This document shows, one piece after another, positions 52,083 to 60,562 of a DNA stretch of 64,000 nucleotides. This stretch comes from Psychroserpens damuponensis. Lineage in GTDB: Bacteria; Bacteroidota; Bacteroidia; Flavobacteriales; Flavobacteriaceae. The stretch spans positions 468,261 through 532,260 of the forward strand of contig NZ_JXJO01000017.1 of assembly GCF_000826655.1 (NCBI RefSeq), given 5' to 3'. Numbering within the stretch: position 1 is the first letter of the stretch; the number at the start of each line of letters is the position of its first letter. The notes beneath the pieces were generated by a model that was given only the letters and a program-made list of their open reading frames with translations, did not search any database and was not told the origin of the DNA. The position numbers and the translations under genes are program-made.

Positions 52083-53165
52083 ATGGGATTACTTATATTT
52101 TACGGTGTTATATCCATATTTTTCTCTTTTTTATGTTCCATTTTAGAAGCTGTTCTTTTAAGTGTTACACCTACATTTATAAATGTTAAAAAGCAAGAAG
52201 GCAAACACTACGCAGACGATTTAGAAGCCTTAAAAAAAGATGTCGATAGACCTTTAATTGCTATCCTTACTTTAAACACCATTGCACACACTGTTGGCGC
52301 AATACTCGTTGGTAAAGAAGCCGAAGGTCTTTATGGAAGTGGTGATGGTTATGGTGTATTTATCGTCTCTGCAGTGATGACCATTTTAATATTAGTGGCT
52401 TCGGAAATCATCCCAAAAACCATTGGTGCCACTTACTGGAAAAGCTTAGCTAACTTCACAACCAAAGCCTTAAAGGTTTTGATATTCCCTTTAAAATGGA
52501 CAGGTTTATTATGGATCATGCAACTCACCACAAAATTAATTGGCGGTAAAGGTCACGGAAGTGTGCTAAGTAGAGAAGGCTTTTTAGTTATGGCAGATAT
52601 GGCTCATGAAGAAGGTGTGTTTCAAGAAAATGAAAGCAAAATCATTAAAAACTTATTAAACTTTAAAGAGGTTCTAGCCAAAGATGTAATGACACCAAGA
52701 ACGGTTATGAAATCTGAAGATCATAATACAACGGTTGCCGACTTTTTTAGCAAAAATATGGATTTGCGTTTTTCTAGAGTTCCAATTTATGTGGATAATC
52801 CTGACAATATCAAAGGGCTTGTTTTAAAAGATGAAATCTTTAAAGAAATGGCTTTAAATAATGGGTCTAAAAGATTATCTGAACTCAAAAGAGATATTAT
52901 AGTTGTTGAGCGCAATTTACCTATACCTAAGTTATTTGAAAAGCTTGTAGAAAGCAGAAATCATATGGCTTTAGTGGTAGACGAGTATGGATCTGTAAGC
53001 GGTATTGTTACCATGGAAGATGTTATTGAAACGTTATTAGGTATGGAGATTATGGACGAAAGCGATAATGTTTCAGACTTGCAACATATGGCTAGAAAAA
53101 GCTGGGAAGCTAGAGCAAAAAAACTAGGCATTATTGACGAGAATCCTTCCGAAGAAAACGAATAA
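52083..53165 (+). CDS. CNNM/DUF21 and CBS-domain membrane protein (hemolysin C/CorC family)
   Basis: 360 aa. The N-terminal DUF21 part (about 1-155) has four hydrophobic segments and the typical LILVASEIIPKTIGATYW. A pair of CBS domains (about 195-320) follows, with VMTPRTVMKS, FSRVPIYVDNP and MALVVDEYGSVSGIVTMEDV. The usual C-terminal CorC domain is short or absent. Family members are implicated in Mg2+ or Co2+ efflux. It is the gene right after hemB, and the Mg2+ link to a Mg-type HemB is a speculation only. Confidence 0.9.
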   Translation: MGLLIFYGVISIFFSFLCSILEAVLLSVTPTFINVKKQEGKHYADDLEALKKDVDRPLIAILTLNTIAHTVGAILVGKEAEGLYGSGDGYGVFIVSAVMTILILVASEIIPKTIGATYWKSLANFTTKALKVLIFPLKWTGLLWIMQLTTKLIGGKGHGSVLSREGFLVMADMAHEEGVFQENESKIIKNLLNFKEVLAKDVMTPRTVMKSEDHNTTVADFFSKNMDLRFSRVPIYVDNPDNIKGLVLKDEIFKEMALNNGSKRLSELKRDIIVVERNLPIPKLFEKLVESRNHMALVVDEYGSVSGIVTMEDVIETLLGMEIMDESDNVSDLQHMARKSWEARAKKLGIIDENPSEENE

Positions 53166-53168
53166 ATA

Positions 53169-53642
53169 ATGGAAACCTGCATCATTAAATCCCCTTTAGG
53201 TTTTACCAAAATTTGTGGTGATGATGATGGCATTTCTCAGGTAACAATTTTAAATTCTGAAGACAAAGAAACCGATATTATTCCCGCTCAATTAGAAGAT
53301 TGTGTCATCCAACTCAGAGAATATTTTGAAGGTACTCGTACCACTTTTGATTTAAAACTAAATGCGCAAGGCACAGCTTTTCAAAATGTTATTTGGGAAC
53401 TCCTTCAAGAAATACCTTACGGCAAAACGATTTCTTATTTACAGCTATCAAAACGTTTAGGCGATGTTAAAGCCATACGAGCTGTTGCTAATGCCAACGG
53501 TAAAAATCCATTATGGATTATCGTGCCATGCCATCGTGTGATTGGTAGTGATGGTAAATTAACAGGATATGCTGGCGGAATACATCGAAAGCAATGGCTA
53601 ATTGAGCATGAAAGCCCGTACAAACAACAATCACTTTTTTAA
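53169..53642 (+). CDS. ogt: Methylated-DNA-protein cysteine S-methyltransferase (Ogt type)
   Basis: 157 aa. The alkyl-acceptor C121 is in the classic VPCHRVIGSDG, preceded by the HTH part IPYGKTISYLQLSKRL and followed by TGYAGGIHRKQWLI. It repairs O6-alkylguanine by irreversible transfer to the cysteine. It starts 3 bp after the CNNM gene and its stop overlaps the DUF4442 ATG by one base, so the three genes form one transcript. Confidence 0.94.
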   Translation: METCIIKSPLGFTKICGDDDGISQVTILNSEDKETDIIPAQLEDCVIQLREYFEGTRTTFDLKLNAQGTAFQNVIWELLQEIPYGKTISYLQLSKRLGDVKAIRAVANANGKNPLWIIVPCHRVIGSDGKLTGYAGGIHRKQWLIEHESPYKQQSLF

Positions 53643-54160
53643 TGTATAAAGTATTAACTAATTTTTTAAATCGCTTTTTTAAACCTGCAACTATCTATAA
53701 ATACGGGCTCAATTGGTCACCAATGTATCGTAGAAGTACTGCTAGAGTTATAGAAGTAAGTGATGATTTGCATAAAGTGGTTATTACAATGAAACCGAGT
53801 TGGAAAAACCGTAATTATGTAGGTTCAATTTTTGGAGGCAGCATGTTATCTGCAACCGATCCTATTTATATGATTCAGCTCATGCAAATATTAGGAGACG
53901 ATTATGTGGTTTGGGACAAAGCTGTTGAAGCACGCTATAAAAAACCTGCCAAAAGTAAAATATTTGGTGAGTTTATCTTTTCCGAAGAAGACATTATAAC
54001 TATAAAACAAGATCTTGAAAAAAAGAATGAAATAGACCTCGTTAAATCGATGAATCTTGTTGACGACAAGCGCCAAATTATAGCTACGTTTAACAAAACC
54101 ATGTACGTCGCCAAAAAACAATTTTACAAAGAAAAACTTAAACAACGTCAAGCTAATTAA
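53642..54160 (+). CDS. DUF4442 domain protein (hotdog fold, thioesterase-like)
   Basis: 172 aa. The hotdog pattern is visible: MYRRSTARVIEVSDDLHKVV, then NRNYVGSIFGGSMLSATDPI, a conserved segment of DUF4442, and MQILGDDYVVWDKAVEARY. Members are related to PaaI/YiiD thioesterases, but no substrate is known. It overlaps ogt by one base and is followed 14 bp later by the serine hydrolase gene. It contains a copy of the TTCCGAAG word. Confidence 0.85.
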   Translation: MYKVLTNFLNRFFKPATIYKYGLNWSPMYRRSTARVIEVSDDLHKVVITMKPSWKNRNYVGSIFGGSMLSATDPIYMIQLMQILGDDYVVWDKAVEARYKKPAKSKIFGEFIFSEEDIITIKQDLEKKNEIDLVKSMNLVDDKRQIIATFNKTMYVAKKQFYKEKLKQRQAN

Positions 54161-54174
54161 TACCTTAGTACTCT

Positions 54175-55329
54175 ATGAAATTTATAAAAAAATTCCTCAA
54201 GTGGTTTTCAATTACCATTTTAACTTTAGTCTTATTACTTTATGTTTTTGATTATGATTACATATTAAAAGGCGTTCGTGTGGTTTATTTTACAGGTCAT
54301 AACACTGCATTTATTGATGATTTCCCTTATTTTGAAAATGATACCATACAAAAAGGAACTAAAACAGATGCTTGGGCAATTCATAAAAACTACAATACAG
54401 TTGATGCCACCTCAGCATTAGAAACTTCTAATCTAGATTGGGGAACTGTAGCTTATTTAATCATTAAAAATGATAGTATTTGGTTTGAAAAATACTATGA
54501 TGGTTTTGATGAGAATTCAAAAACAAACTCCTTTTCTATGGCAAAAAGTTATGTGTCTGGCTTATTAGGAAAAGCAATCATGGATGGTCATATTAAAAGT
54601 CTAGATCAACCCTTAAGTGATTTTTATCCAGAGTATAGCTATGCAAAAACAACCGTTGGTGATTTGGCATCTATGGCCTCTGGTTTGGATTGGGTAGAAA
54701 GTTATACCAGTCCGTTTTCTGTGACTGCAAGAGCTAACTATGACGATGACCTAGCCGAAACTATTTTAAACCAAAAAGTGGTTAAAACACCAGGTGTTGA
54801 ATACGAATATTTAAGTGGCAGCACTCAATTATTAGGCATGGTCATTGAAAAAGCAACAGGCAAAACACTGTCTAATTACTTATCTGAGAGCTTCTGGAAA
54901 CCTCTAGGCTCAAAGGACAATGCCATTTGGCAATTAGACGATGAAGATCATAGATTAGCCAAAGCATTTTGTTGTATTGGTAGTAATGCTAAAGATTTTG
55001 CACGCTTTGGTAAATTGTATAAAGACTTCGGAAAATGGAATGGGCAACAAGTTCTAGATTCTTCATTTGTAGCTAAGTCTATCACACCACGTTTTCCTGC
55101 AAATCCAGTGTATGGTTACGGATTTTGGATTTATGATTACAAAGGAAAAGAGTTTTTTATGATGCGTGGTCATTTAGGACAATATGTAATCGTTCAACCC
55201 GAAGACAATGTTATTATTGTTAGATTAGGTCATCGTAAATCTCCAGATAATAATACGCATGTTTTTAGCAACGATATTTCGTTGTATATTGACGAAGGGT
55301 ATAACATGTTAGGACAATCTCTAAACTAA
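54175..55329 (+). CDS. Serine hydrolase, class C beta-lactamase/penicillin-binding family
   Basis: 384 aa. An N-terminal hydrophobic anchor (about 8-25) would export it. The catalytic SxxK is S121-M-A-K124, the YxS/N motif is Y212-L-S214 in YEYLSGST, and the third motif is near the end (MRGHLGQYV). It belongs to the COG1680 group, mostly esterases or peptidases acting in the periplasm. True beta-lactamase activity is not implied. It is in the same tight run as ogt and DUF4442. Confidence 0.88.
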   Translation: MKFIKKFLKWFSITILTLVLLLYVFDYDYILKGVRVVYFTGHNTAFIDDFPYFENDTIQKGTKTDAWAIHKNYNTVDATSALETSNLDWGTVAYLIIKNDSIWFEKYYDGFDENSKTNSFSMAKSYVSGLLGKAIMDGHIKSLDQPLSDFYPEYSYAKTTVGDLASMASGLDWVESYTSPFSVTARANYDDDLAETILNQKVVKTPGVEYEYLSGSTQLLGMVIEKATGKTLSNYLSESFWKPLGSKDNAIWQLDDEDHRLAKAFCCIGSNAKDFARFGKLYKDFGKWNGQQVLDSSFVAKSITPRFPANPVYGYGFWIYDYKGKEFFMMRGHLGQYVIVQPEDNVIIVRLGHRKSPDNNTHVFSNDISLYIDEGYNMLGQSLN

Positions 55330-55376
55330 AAATTCCAGTAAACTAAAATTTGATTAATTACTAAAACTGAAAAGGC

Positions 55377-56090
55377 ATGATTACAAAATTAAATATAGAA
55401 AATATTCTATTTCTAGATATTGAAACCGTACCTGAAACGGAACATTTTTCTCAATTGGATGATGTTAAACAAGAACTTTGGGAGAGTAAATCTAAATATC
55501 AAAGACGTGATGAGTTTACTGCTGAAGAATTCTACGATCGCGCTGGTATTTGGGCCGAATTTGGTAAAATCATATGTATTTCAGTAGGCTATTTTAAAAT
55601 GGAAGGTGACGTGAGAACCTTTAGAGTCACTTCTTTCTATGGTGATGAAGTCAAACTTTTGAAAGATTTTAAAAACATGCTAATCACCCACTTTAGCTCT
55701 AACAAACATTTACTGTGTGCGCATAATGGTAAGGAATTTGATTTCCCATACATAGCTCGTCGTATGATAATTCATAACATAGAATTACCTTATAAATTGA
55801 ATCTCTTCGGAAAAAAACCGTGGGAAGTCCCACATTTAGACACCTTAGAACTATGGAAATTTGGAGACTATAAAACCTACACATCATTAAAATTATTAAC
55901 AAATGTTCTAGGCATTCCTTCTCCAAAAGATGACATTGATGGTAGTGAAGTATATCGTGTATATTATCAAGAAAAAGAAGTAGATCGTATTATTGTGTAT
56001 TGCGAAAAAGATACGATTGCTGTAGCTCAAATATTTTTAAGATTACGTGGTGACGCATTGTTACATGACAATGAGATTGTACATGTTTAA
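55377..56090 (+). CDS. 3'-5' exonuclease, PolB-like (PF10108 type)
   Basis: 237 aa. The Exo I motif is DIETVPE (D14, E16). CAHNGKEFDFPYIARRM is an Exo II-like segment. The C-terminal part (VDRIIVYCEKDTIAVAQIFL) holds the Exo III YxxD-type residues (YCEKD). These are DEDD nucleases predicted to act on DNA or RNA 3' ends; the cellular job is not known. It is followed by a strong terminator, closing the transcription unit that began near hemB. Confidence 0.88.
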   Translation: MITKLNIENILFLDIETVPETEHFSQLDDVKQELWESKSKYQRRDEFTAEEFYDRAGIWAEFGKIICISVGYFKMEGDVRTFRVTSFYGDEVKLLKDFKNMLITHFSSNKHLLCAHNGKEFDFPYIARRMIIHNIELPYKLNLFGKKPWEVPHLDTLELWKFGDYKTYTSLKLLTNVLGIPSPKDDIDGSEVYRVYYQEKEVDRIIVYCEKDTIAVAQIFLRLRGDALLHDNEIVHV

Positions 56091-56109
56091 TTAATTATAA
56101 TGTAAAATA

Positions 56110-56140
56110 AAAAAGTCCAGATATAAAATCTGGACTTTTT
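56110..56140. terminator. Bidirectional terminator
   Basis: AAAAAGTCCAGAT and its complement form a 13-bp stem with a 5-nt loop, between the exonuclease gene and the convergent subtilase gene ending at 56163. Confidence 0.9.
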
Positions 56141-56162
56141 ATGTTCACTACTTATTAAGTTT

Positions 56163-59100
56163 TTAACCTTTAATAAATCGTTTTGTTTTGGTTTTCTCAC
56201 CAATATTTAATTGTAAAATATAAATACCCTCATCAAACCTAGACACATCAATAGACGATGTATATTTTCCTTTAAGTACAGTTTGACCTAGCATATTTTT
56301 AATTTCAAAGGTCTGTGCTTCATACCCAACCAAATCTATACTAAGTGTTTGTTTAACTGGGTTTGGATGTATTTTAAAATATTGATCTTCATTATTTGAA
56401 ATTGTACTAGAATTAACACCAAAATTAGAGCTTGAATTCCCTAAACAGAAATTAGTAGTTTGTGAACTAGTAAACTGCCCTCCAGAAGCCAATATAATTC
56501 CAGAATCTGAATTGGTTAATGTATAAGAACCATTACCATAAGAACAACAAATACCATCTCCATAAACATCCGTAATTACAAAATCATAACAACCTGTATC
56601 TAAACAACCAACATTAATATTTAGAGTAGAACCATCTGCTTGAGATCCATAAGTTCCTCCTGAGGCTACAGTTGTACCAGATGCATCAACGATACTCCAA
56701 GCTGTTTCTTCTGGATAATTATCAAAGGTAATTGATAAACTAACATTAGAACATGCGCTAGATCCACTACTCGTAGTAAGTTCTACAGCATCAACAGCCA
56801 TATCACCTTGCCACGTTGTTCCTGTGACACCATTAAAACGTAATTGAACCGAACTACCAACGTAAGCATCTAAATTAACACTAGCTGTTAACCATGAGTT
56901 TCCTTGGTTACCAGACTCACTCCAAACACTTGTCCATGATGCACCATTATCATTACTTAACTCTACTGCTAAACTTCCCATTGCAGCAGTACCATACATA
57001 TGATATTTAAATGCAAATGTTGCTTGAGTAGCACTACTTAAGTCAAAACATGGCGAATTCAAAATCGCTCTTTTGGTTGAATAATTTGGTGAAGATGACT
57101 CCATATAAATATAATAAGAACCAGATTCAGCACTAGATGGACCTGTATTACTAGATGGTGTACTTCCACTTCGTGTTGCCCAGTTAAAATCATCACCAGA
57201 ACCTTGAGACCAAGCTCCAAATGTGTTTTCAAAACTTTCGGAATATGGGAAAGAAGAAATATCACCTGTACAACTTCCTGTTGAAGGCTGCGTTACAATT
57301 ATTGACCTCGTACGTTGTGTTGCAGCATTTCCTGCGGCATCACTTACATTATAAAACCTAGTATAAGTTCCTGCTAAGTTGGTGTTTACGTTTCCTGTAA
57401 TAACAATTCCTGAAGTTAAATTACCATCAACATTATCGGTAGCGGTAGCTCCTAATTCATTGTAGGTGTCACCAACTTCTAAATTAATTGTTGATGCGCC
57501 ATTTAAGGTAATTACTGGTGCAGTTGTATCTGCAGGTTGCGTTACAATTACTGTTCGAGTACGTTGTGCTGCTGCATTTCCTGCAGCATCACTTACATCA
57601 TAATATCTCGTATAAGTTCCAGCAGAATTTGTATTAACCGTTCCTGTAATTACAATACTTGAGGTTAAATTACCATCAAAATTATCGGTAGCAGTGGCTC
57701 CTAATTCATTGTAGGTGTCTCCAATTTCTAGGTTAATTGTTGACGCACCATTTAAGGTTAACACTGGAGCAGTAGTATCAGCAGCAGCTCCTATTAAATT
57801 TACTGTATAATCTTCAACTTCACCATAAGTAAAAGATTGACAAGCTGTAGGTATTTCATTATAGCTCATTGAAACTCGCATTCTCGTGGCTCCTGTATAA
57901 GCACCAGAAGGAATTGTAAAACTTCCACTCACAGGTGTTGTTTGCGTCGCAGCTTGCGACCAAACTTGCTCACCTGAGTCTGAAAAATCACCATCATGGT
58001 TATAATCTATCCAAACTGAATAGCCTTCAGAATACGTCGTACCTGTCCAAGTTGGAGTTACAGTAATTGTATAATTTTGACCTTGGGTTAAATTTGTTGA
58101 AATATTAGTAAAATTTGAATAAAACTGAGCTCCAGAAGTATTATTAATGGTTCCTAATTGCACTCTACTTATATATTCATCATTAACATTACTACTTGTA
58201 GATGTGCAGTAGTTAAGTTGGACTTCTGTTGTTGTAAAGTTTACAGAACTAGAATAAGAAGATGTTGAACCATCTGTACAATTACTTCTTACTTGCACTT
58301 CATAAGATGTTTCCGAAGATAAACCAGATAAAGAAGTTGATGTTCCTGAAACTAACGAAGTAGTCCAAGTTGATGTTCCAACCTGACGATATCTAAAATC
58401 GTATGACGCTCCTGTTACGGCATCCCAAGATACTGTTGCTGTAGAAGAACCAAATCCATCAATTGACAATCCGGTTGGTGTTGTAGCGTTACATACTATT
58501 GGAGTTCCTGATAATCCAGTAACAATTAAAGAATAATTTTGGCTTCCACCTGTTAATGATCCTTTGTGAGTTATGGTAATTGTATATGTCCCTGAAGCGT
58601 TTGCCACATCAACTCGTTCATATGGGTCTTTAGAATTATCTCCTTGTCCGTTTGTAGTAACTCCTGTTAATCTCCAAGGCGTATATGTTGTACCACTCTT
58701 AGAGACTCTAATATCTAAATCGTTAACCAAAACTGACGCATTAGAATTGGCAATAGTTGTAGCTGTACCTGCTCTATCGGTCCATGAAATTGAAGCAAAC
58801 AAATCATTTACACCATCAGAATCTACTGTAATTTGATATGTTTGTCCGTTTGACAATGTTAACTCCTCAATTTTAGATTCATTACCATCATTTGTAATTG
58901 CTTCAGCAGCACGTTTACTATTCATTAAACCCCAACCAAAAACAGCATCTGGTCCATTAGAACCAGCGTCATCTGCAGTATGAAGCGCTAATCCTTTTAA
59001 AGTAGCAGCTCTCATGTAACTCCCATTTAAATTGTTAGCATGTTGCTGCAATAGTAATAACGAACCAGCCACATTTGGGGAAGCCATAGAAGTACCCGTT

Positions 59101-60155
59101 ATACTATTATATGCAGTATTACTAGATTCAAATGTAGAATATACAGAAGTTCCATTACCTGTAATGTCTGGTTTTATTCTATAATCGTCAGTTGGCCCTT
59201 CGCTACTACTGCTGTTAATATTTACACTTACTAAATTTCCGTTATTATCAATATTGGCATCATTAGCATTTGCAACAACCATATTATTTTTTGCAGTTGC
59301 GTGACCCGATAACTTATCATAGGATGAGTTTCCATCTAAAGGCGCACCATTTGCCGAATTATCTGAACCATCATTTCCTGCAGCCACCACCATTAAATAG
59401 TATGGAGCATTATACATTATGTCATCCCAATCTCTTGAATCTGTAATATAACCACCAAAATAATAATCTGGTAATTGTGGCTGTCCTGCCGAATTTCTAG
59501 CAGCATAGCCATAAGAATGATTAGAGATTAACATACCATTTCCAGCAGCAGACGTTGCTTCAGACGTGTCATTATTCCAATCATAACCAACGGCATCTGC
59601 TTGTGGAGCCATTCCTTTAGAATTAGCTACAACTCCAGAGGCGATTATAGTTCCTGTAACGTGTGCAGAATGATAATGCAATGCTGTTGTACCATCACCA
59701 ATTGAAAATCTATTATTACCGCCTGGCCCATCGTATTCTTGATGTGTTGTTCTAGCTAATCCACCATCCCAAACATGAGCTATCATATTTTGACCATCTA
59801 AATTTAAGCCTAATGAGCCACCAGAATTTAAATGATTAGCTCTAGTTGATCTCGCAGCAGCAACATTAAATGTCGTGTAATAAATTGGTGTTCCTTCTGA
59901 AGAAATTTTTTGAAGTTCCATATAAGAATCTTCAGTTTTAATAATCAGTGGCCAGCCATTGACTAATGCCATCTGTTGAGCTCTGGCTTTTTGTGCTTTG
60001 GATTGCTCATTTAACTTTTTACTTAATTCTTGAATCGCTTGTTTGTTGTATCGACTCGTAATTTGTTCTTTCTGAAGTTTTGTTTGTGAATTTACTGTCA
60101 GAAAAGGTAACAATATTAATAATGCACAAATACTATTAAAATAGATTTTTTTCAT
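56163..60155 (-). CDS. Surface or secreted S8 (subtilisin-like) serine peptidase with T9SS sorting domain
   Basis: 1330 aa. A signal peptide covers about 1-23. The peptidase S8 domain (about 125-420) has Asp in AHVWDGGLARTTHQEY, His in HYHSAHVTGTI and Ser in GTSMASPNVAG. An FN3 domain follows (about 555-640). Next come a GEVED domain (about 650-790), two tandem DUF5011-like Ig domains encoded by 57282-57779, and a MAM-like domain (SFPYSESFENTFGAWSQ). The last 75 residues are a T9SS type A sorting domain (FKIHPNPVKQTLSI, RFDEGIYILQLNIG). It should be exported by T9SS and act on proteins outside the cell. Monocistronic. Confidence 0.93.
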   Translation of the reverse strand: MKKIYFNSICALLILLPFLTVNSQTKLQKEQITSRYNKQAIQELSKKLNEQSKAQKARAQQMALVNGWPLIIKTEDSYMELQKISSEGTPIYYTTFNVAAARSTRANHLNSGGSLGLNLDGQNMIAHVWDGGLARTTHQEYDGPGGNNRFSIGDGTTALHYHSAHVTGTIIASGVVANSKGMAPQADAVGYDWNNDTSEATSAAGNGMLISNHSYGYAARNSAGQPQLPDYYFGGYITDSRDWDDIMYNAPYYLMVVAAGNDGSDNSANGAPLDGNSSYDKLSGHATAKNNMVVANANDANIDNNGNLVSVNINSSSSEGPTDDYRIKPDITGNGTSVYSTFESSNTAYNSITGTSMASPNVAGSLLLLQQHANNLNGSYMRAATLKGLALHTADDAGSNGPDAVFGWGLMNSKRAAEAITNDGNESKIEELTLSNGQTYQITVDSDGVNDLFASISWTDRAGTATTIANSNASVLVNDLDIRVSKSGTTYTPWRLTGVTTNGQGDNSKDPYERVDVANASGTYTITITHKGSLTGGSQNYSLIVTGLSGTPIVCNATTPTGLSIDGFGSSTATVSWDAVTGASYDFRYRQVGTSTWTTSLVSGTSTSLSGLSSETSYEVQVRSNCTDGSTSSYSSSVNFTTTEVQLNYCTSTSSNVNDEYISRVQLGTINNTSGAQFYSNFTNISTNLTQGQNYTITVTPTWTGTTYSEGYSVWIDYNHDGDFSDSGEQVWSQAATQTTPVSGSFTIPSGAYTGATRMRVSMSYNEIPTACQSFTYGEVEDYTVNLIGAAADTTAPVLTLNGASTINLEIGDTYNELGATATDNFDGNLTSSIVITGTVNTNSAGTYTRYYDVSDAAGNAAAQRTRTVIVTQPADTTAPVITLNGASTINLEVGDTYNELGATATDNVDGNLTSGIVITGNVNTNLAGTYTRFYNVSDAAGNAATQRTRSIIVTQPSTGSCTGDISSFPYSESFENTFGAWSQGSGDDFNWATRSGSTPSSNTGPSSAESGSYYIYMESSSPNYSTKRAILNSPCFDLSSATQATFAFKYHMYGTAAMGSLAVELSNDNGASWTSVWSESGNQGNSWLTASVNLDAYVGSSVQLRFNGVTGTTWQGDMAVDAVELTTSSGSSACSNVSLSITFDNYPEETAWSIVDASGTTVASGGTYGSQADGSTLNINVGCLDTGCYDFVITDVYGDGICCSYGNGSYTLTNSDSGIILASGGQFTSSQTTNFCLGNSSSNFGVNSSTISNNEDQYFKIHPNPVKQTLSIDLVGYEAQTFEIKNMLGQTVLKGKYTSSIDVSRFDEGIYILQLNIGEKTKTKRFIKG
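57282..57779 (-). repeat. Two tandem 249-bp copies encoding DUF5011-like Ig domains
   Basis: Two 83-codon units starting DTTAPV, with near-identical segments (LNGASTINLE, GDTYNELGATATDN, VSDAAGNAA). The DNA is also highly similar, which points to a recent in-gene duplication. Confidence 0.88.
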
Positions 60156-60562
60156 GATAATTGATGGTTTTTTAGGTTAATTATTGCTGAAAACGCTTTC
60201 AAAGTATTAAAATATTGTTAAAAATAAAATATTACTATAACGTTTTCGCTAAATAACAATCAAATTATAACGTGTTACGGTTTTACCACAGTACTATTGA
60301 AGAAAAGGATTACAAATAAGAAGAATAAATATAGCATTAGTAATAGCGCTCTATTACATTTCAATCCTATTTTTAACTATTTGTATGCAACATATAAAAT
60401 TAATGTTTTAGCTATTGAAACCGAAAAAACACAATTAGGAGAGCAAATTTATAGAAAGTAAAAAAGCCACTATTACAGTCGCTTTTTTTACTTTTAATAA
60501 ATGTTAACGTTTTTAGATTATTACAATTACTTCTTATAATCCATAACATCTTTTATTTTAAA
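60156..60562. other. 407-bp intergenic region with a hairpin and a possible remnant frame
   Basis: No clear gene. It contains the upstream region of the subtilase gene, very AT-rich and without a consensus -7 box, and a hairpin at 60458-60491. On the plus strand there is a frame of 54 codons from a TTG at 60297 to a TAA at 60459. Its C-terminal half (YATYKINVLAIETEKTQLGE) looks somewhat protein-like but has no ATG and no family. A decayed gene is as likely as a small real one. Confidence 0.4.
60458..60491. terminator. Terminator hairpin, bidirectional
   Basis: GTAAAAAAGC pairs with GCTTTTTTTAC, and an inner ACT/AGT pair follows after one C-C mismatch, with an ATTAC loop. T-runs are present on both sides. 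It follows the large T9SS gene read on the minus strand with a 72-bp gap. Confidence 0.7.
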
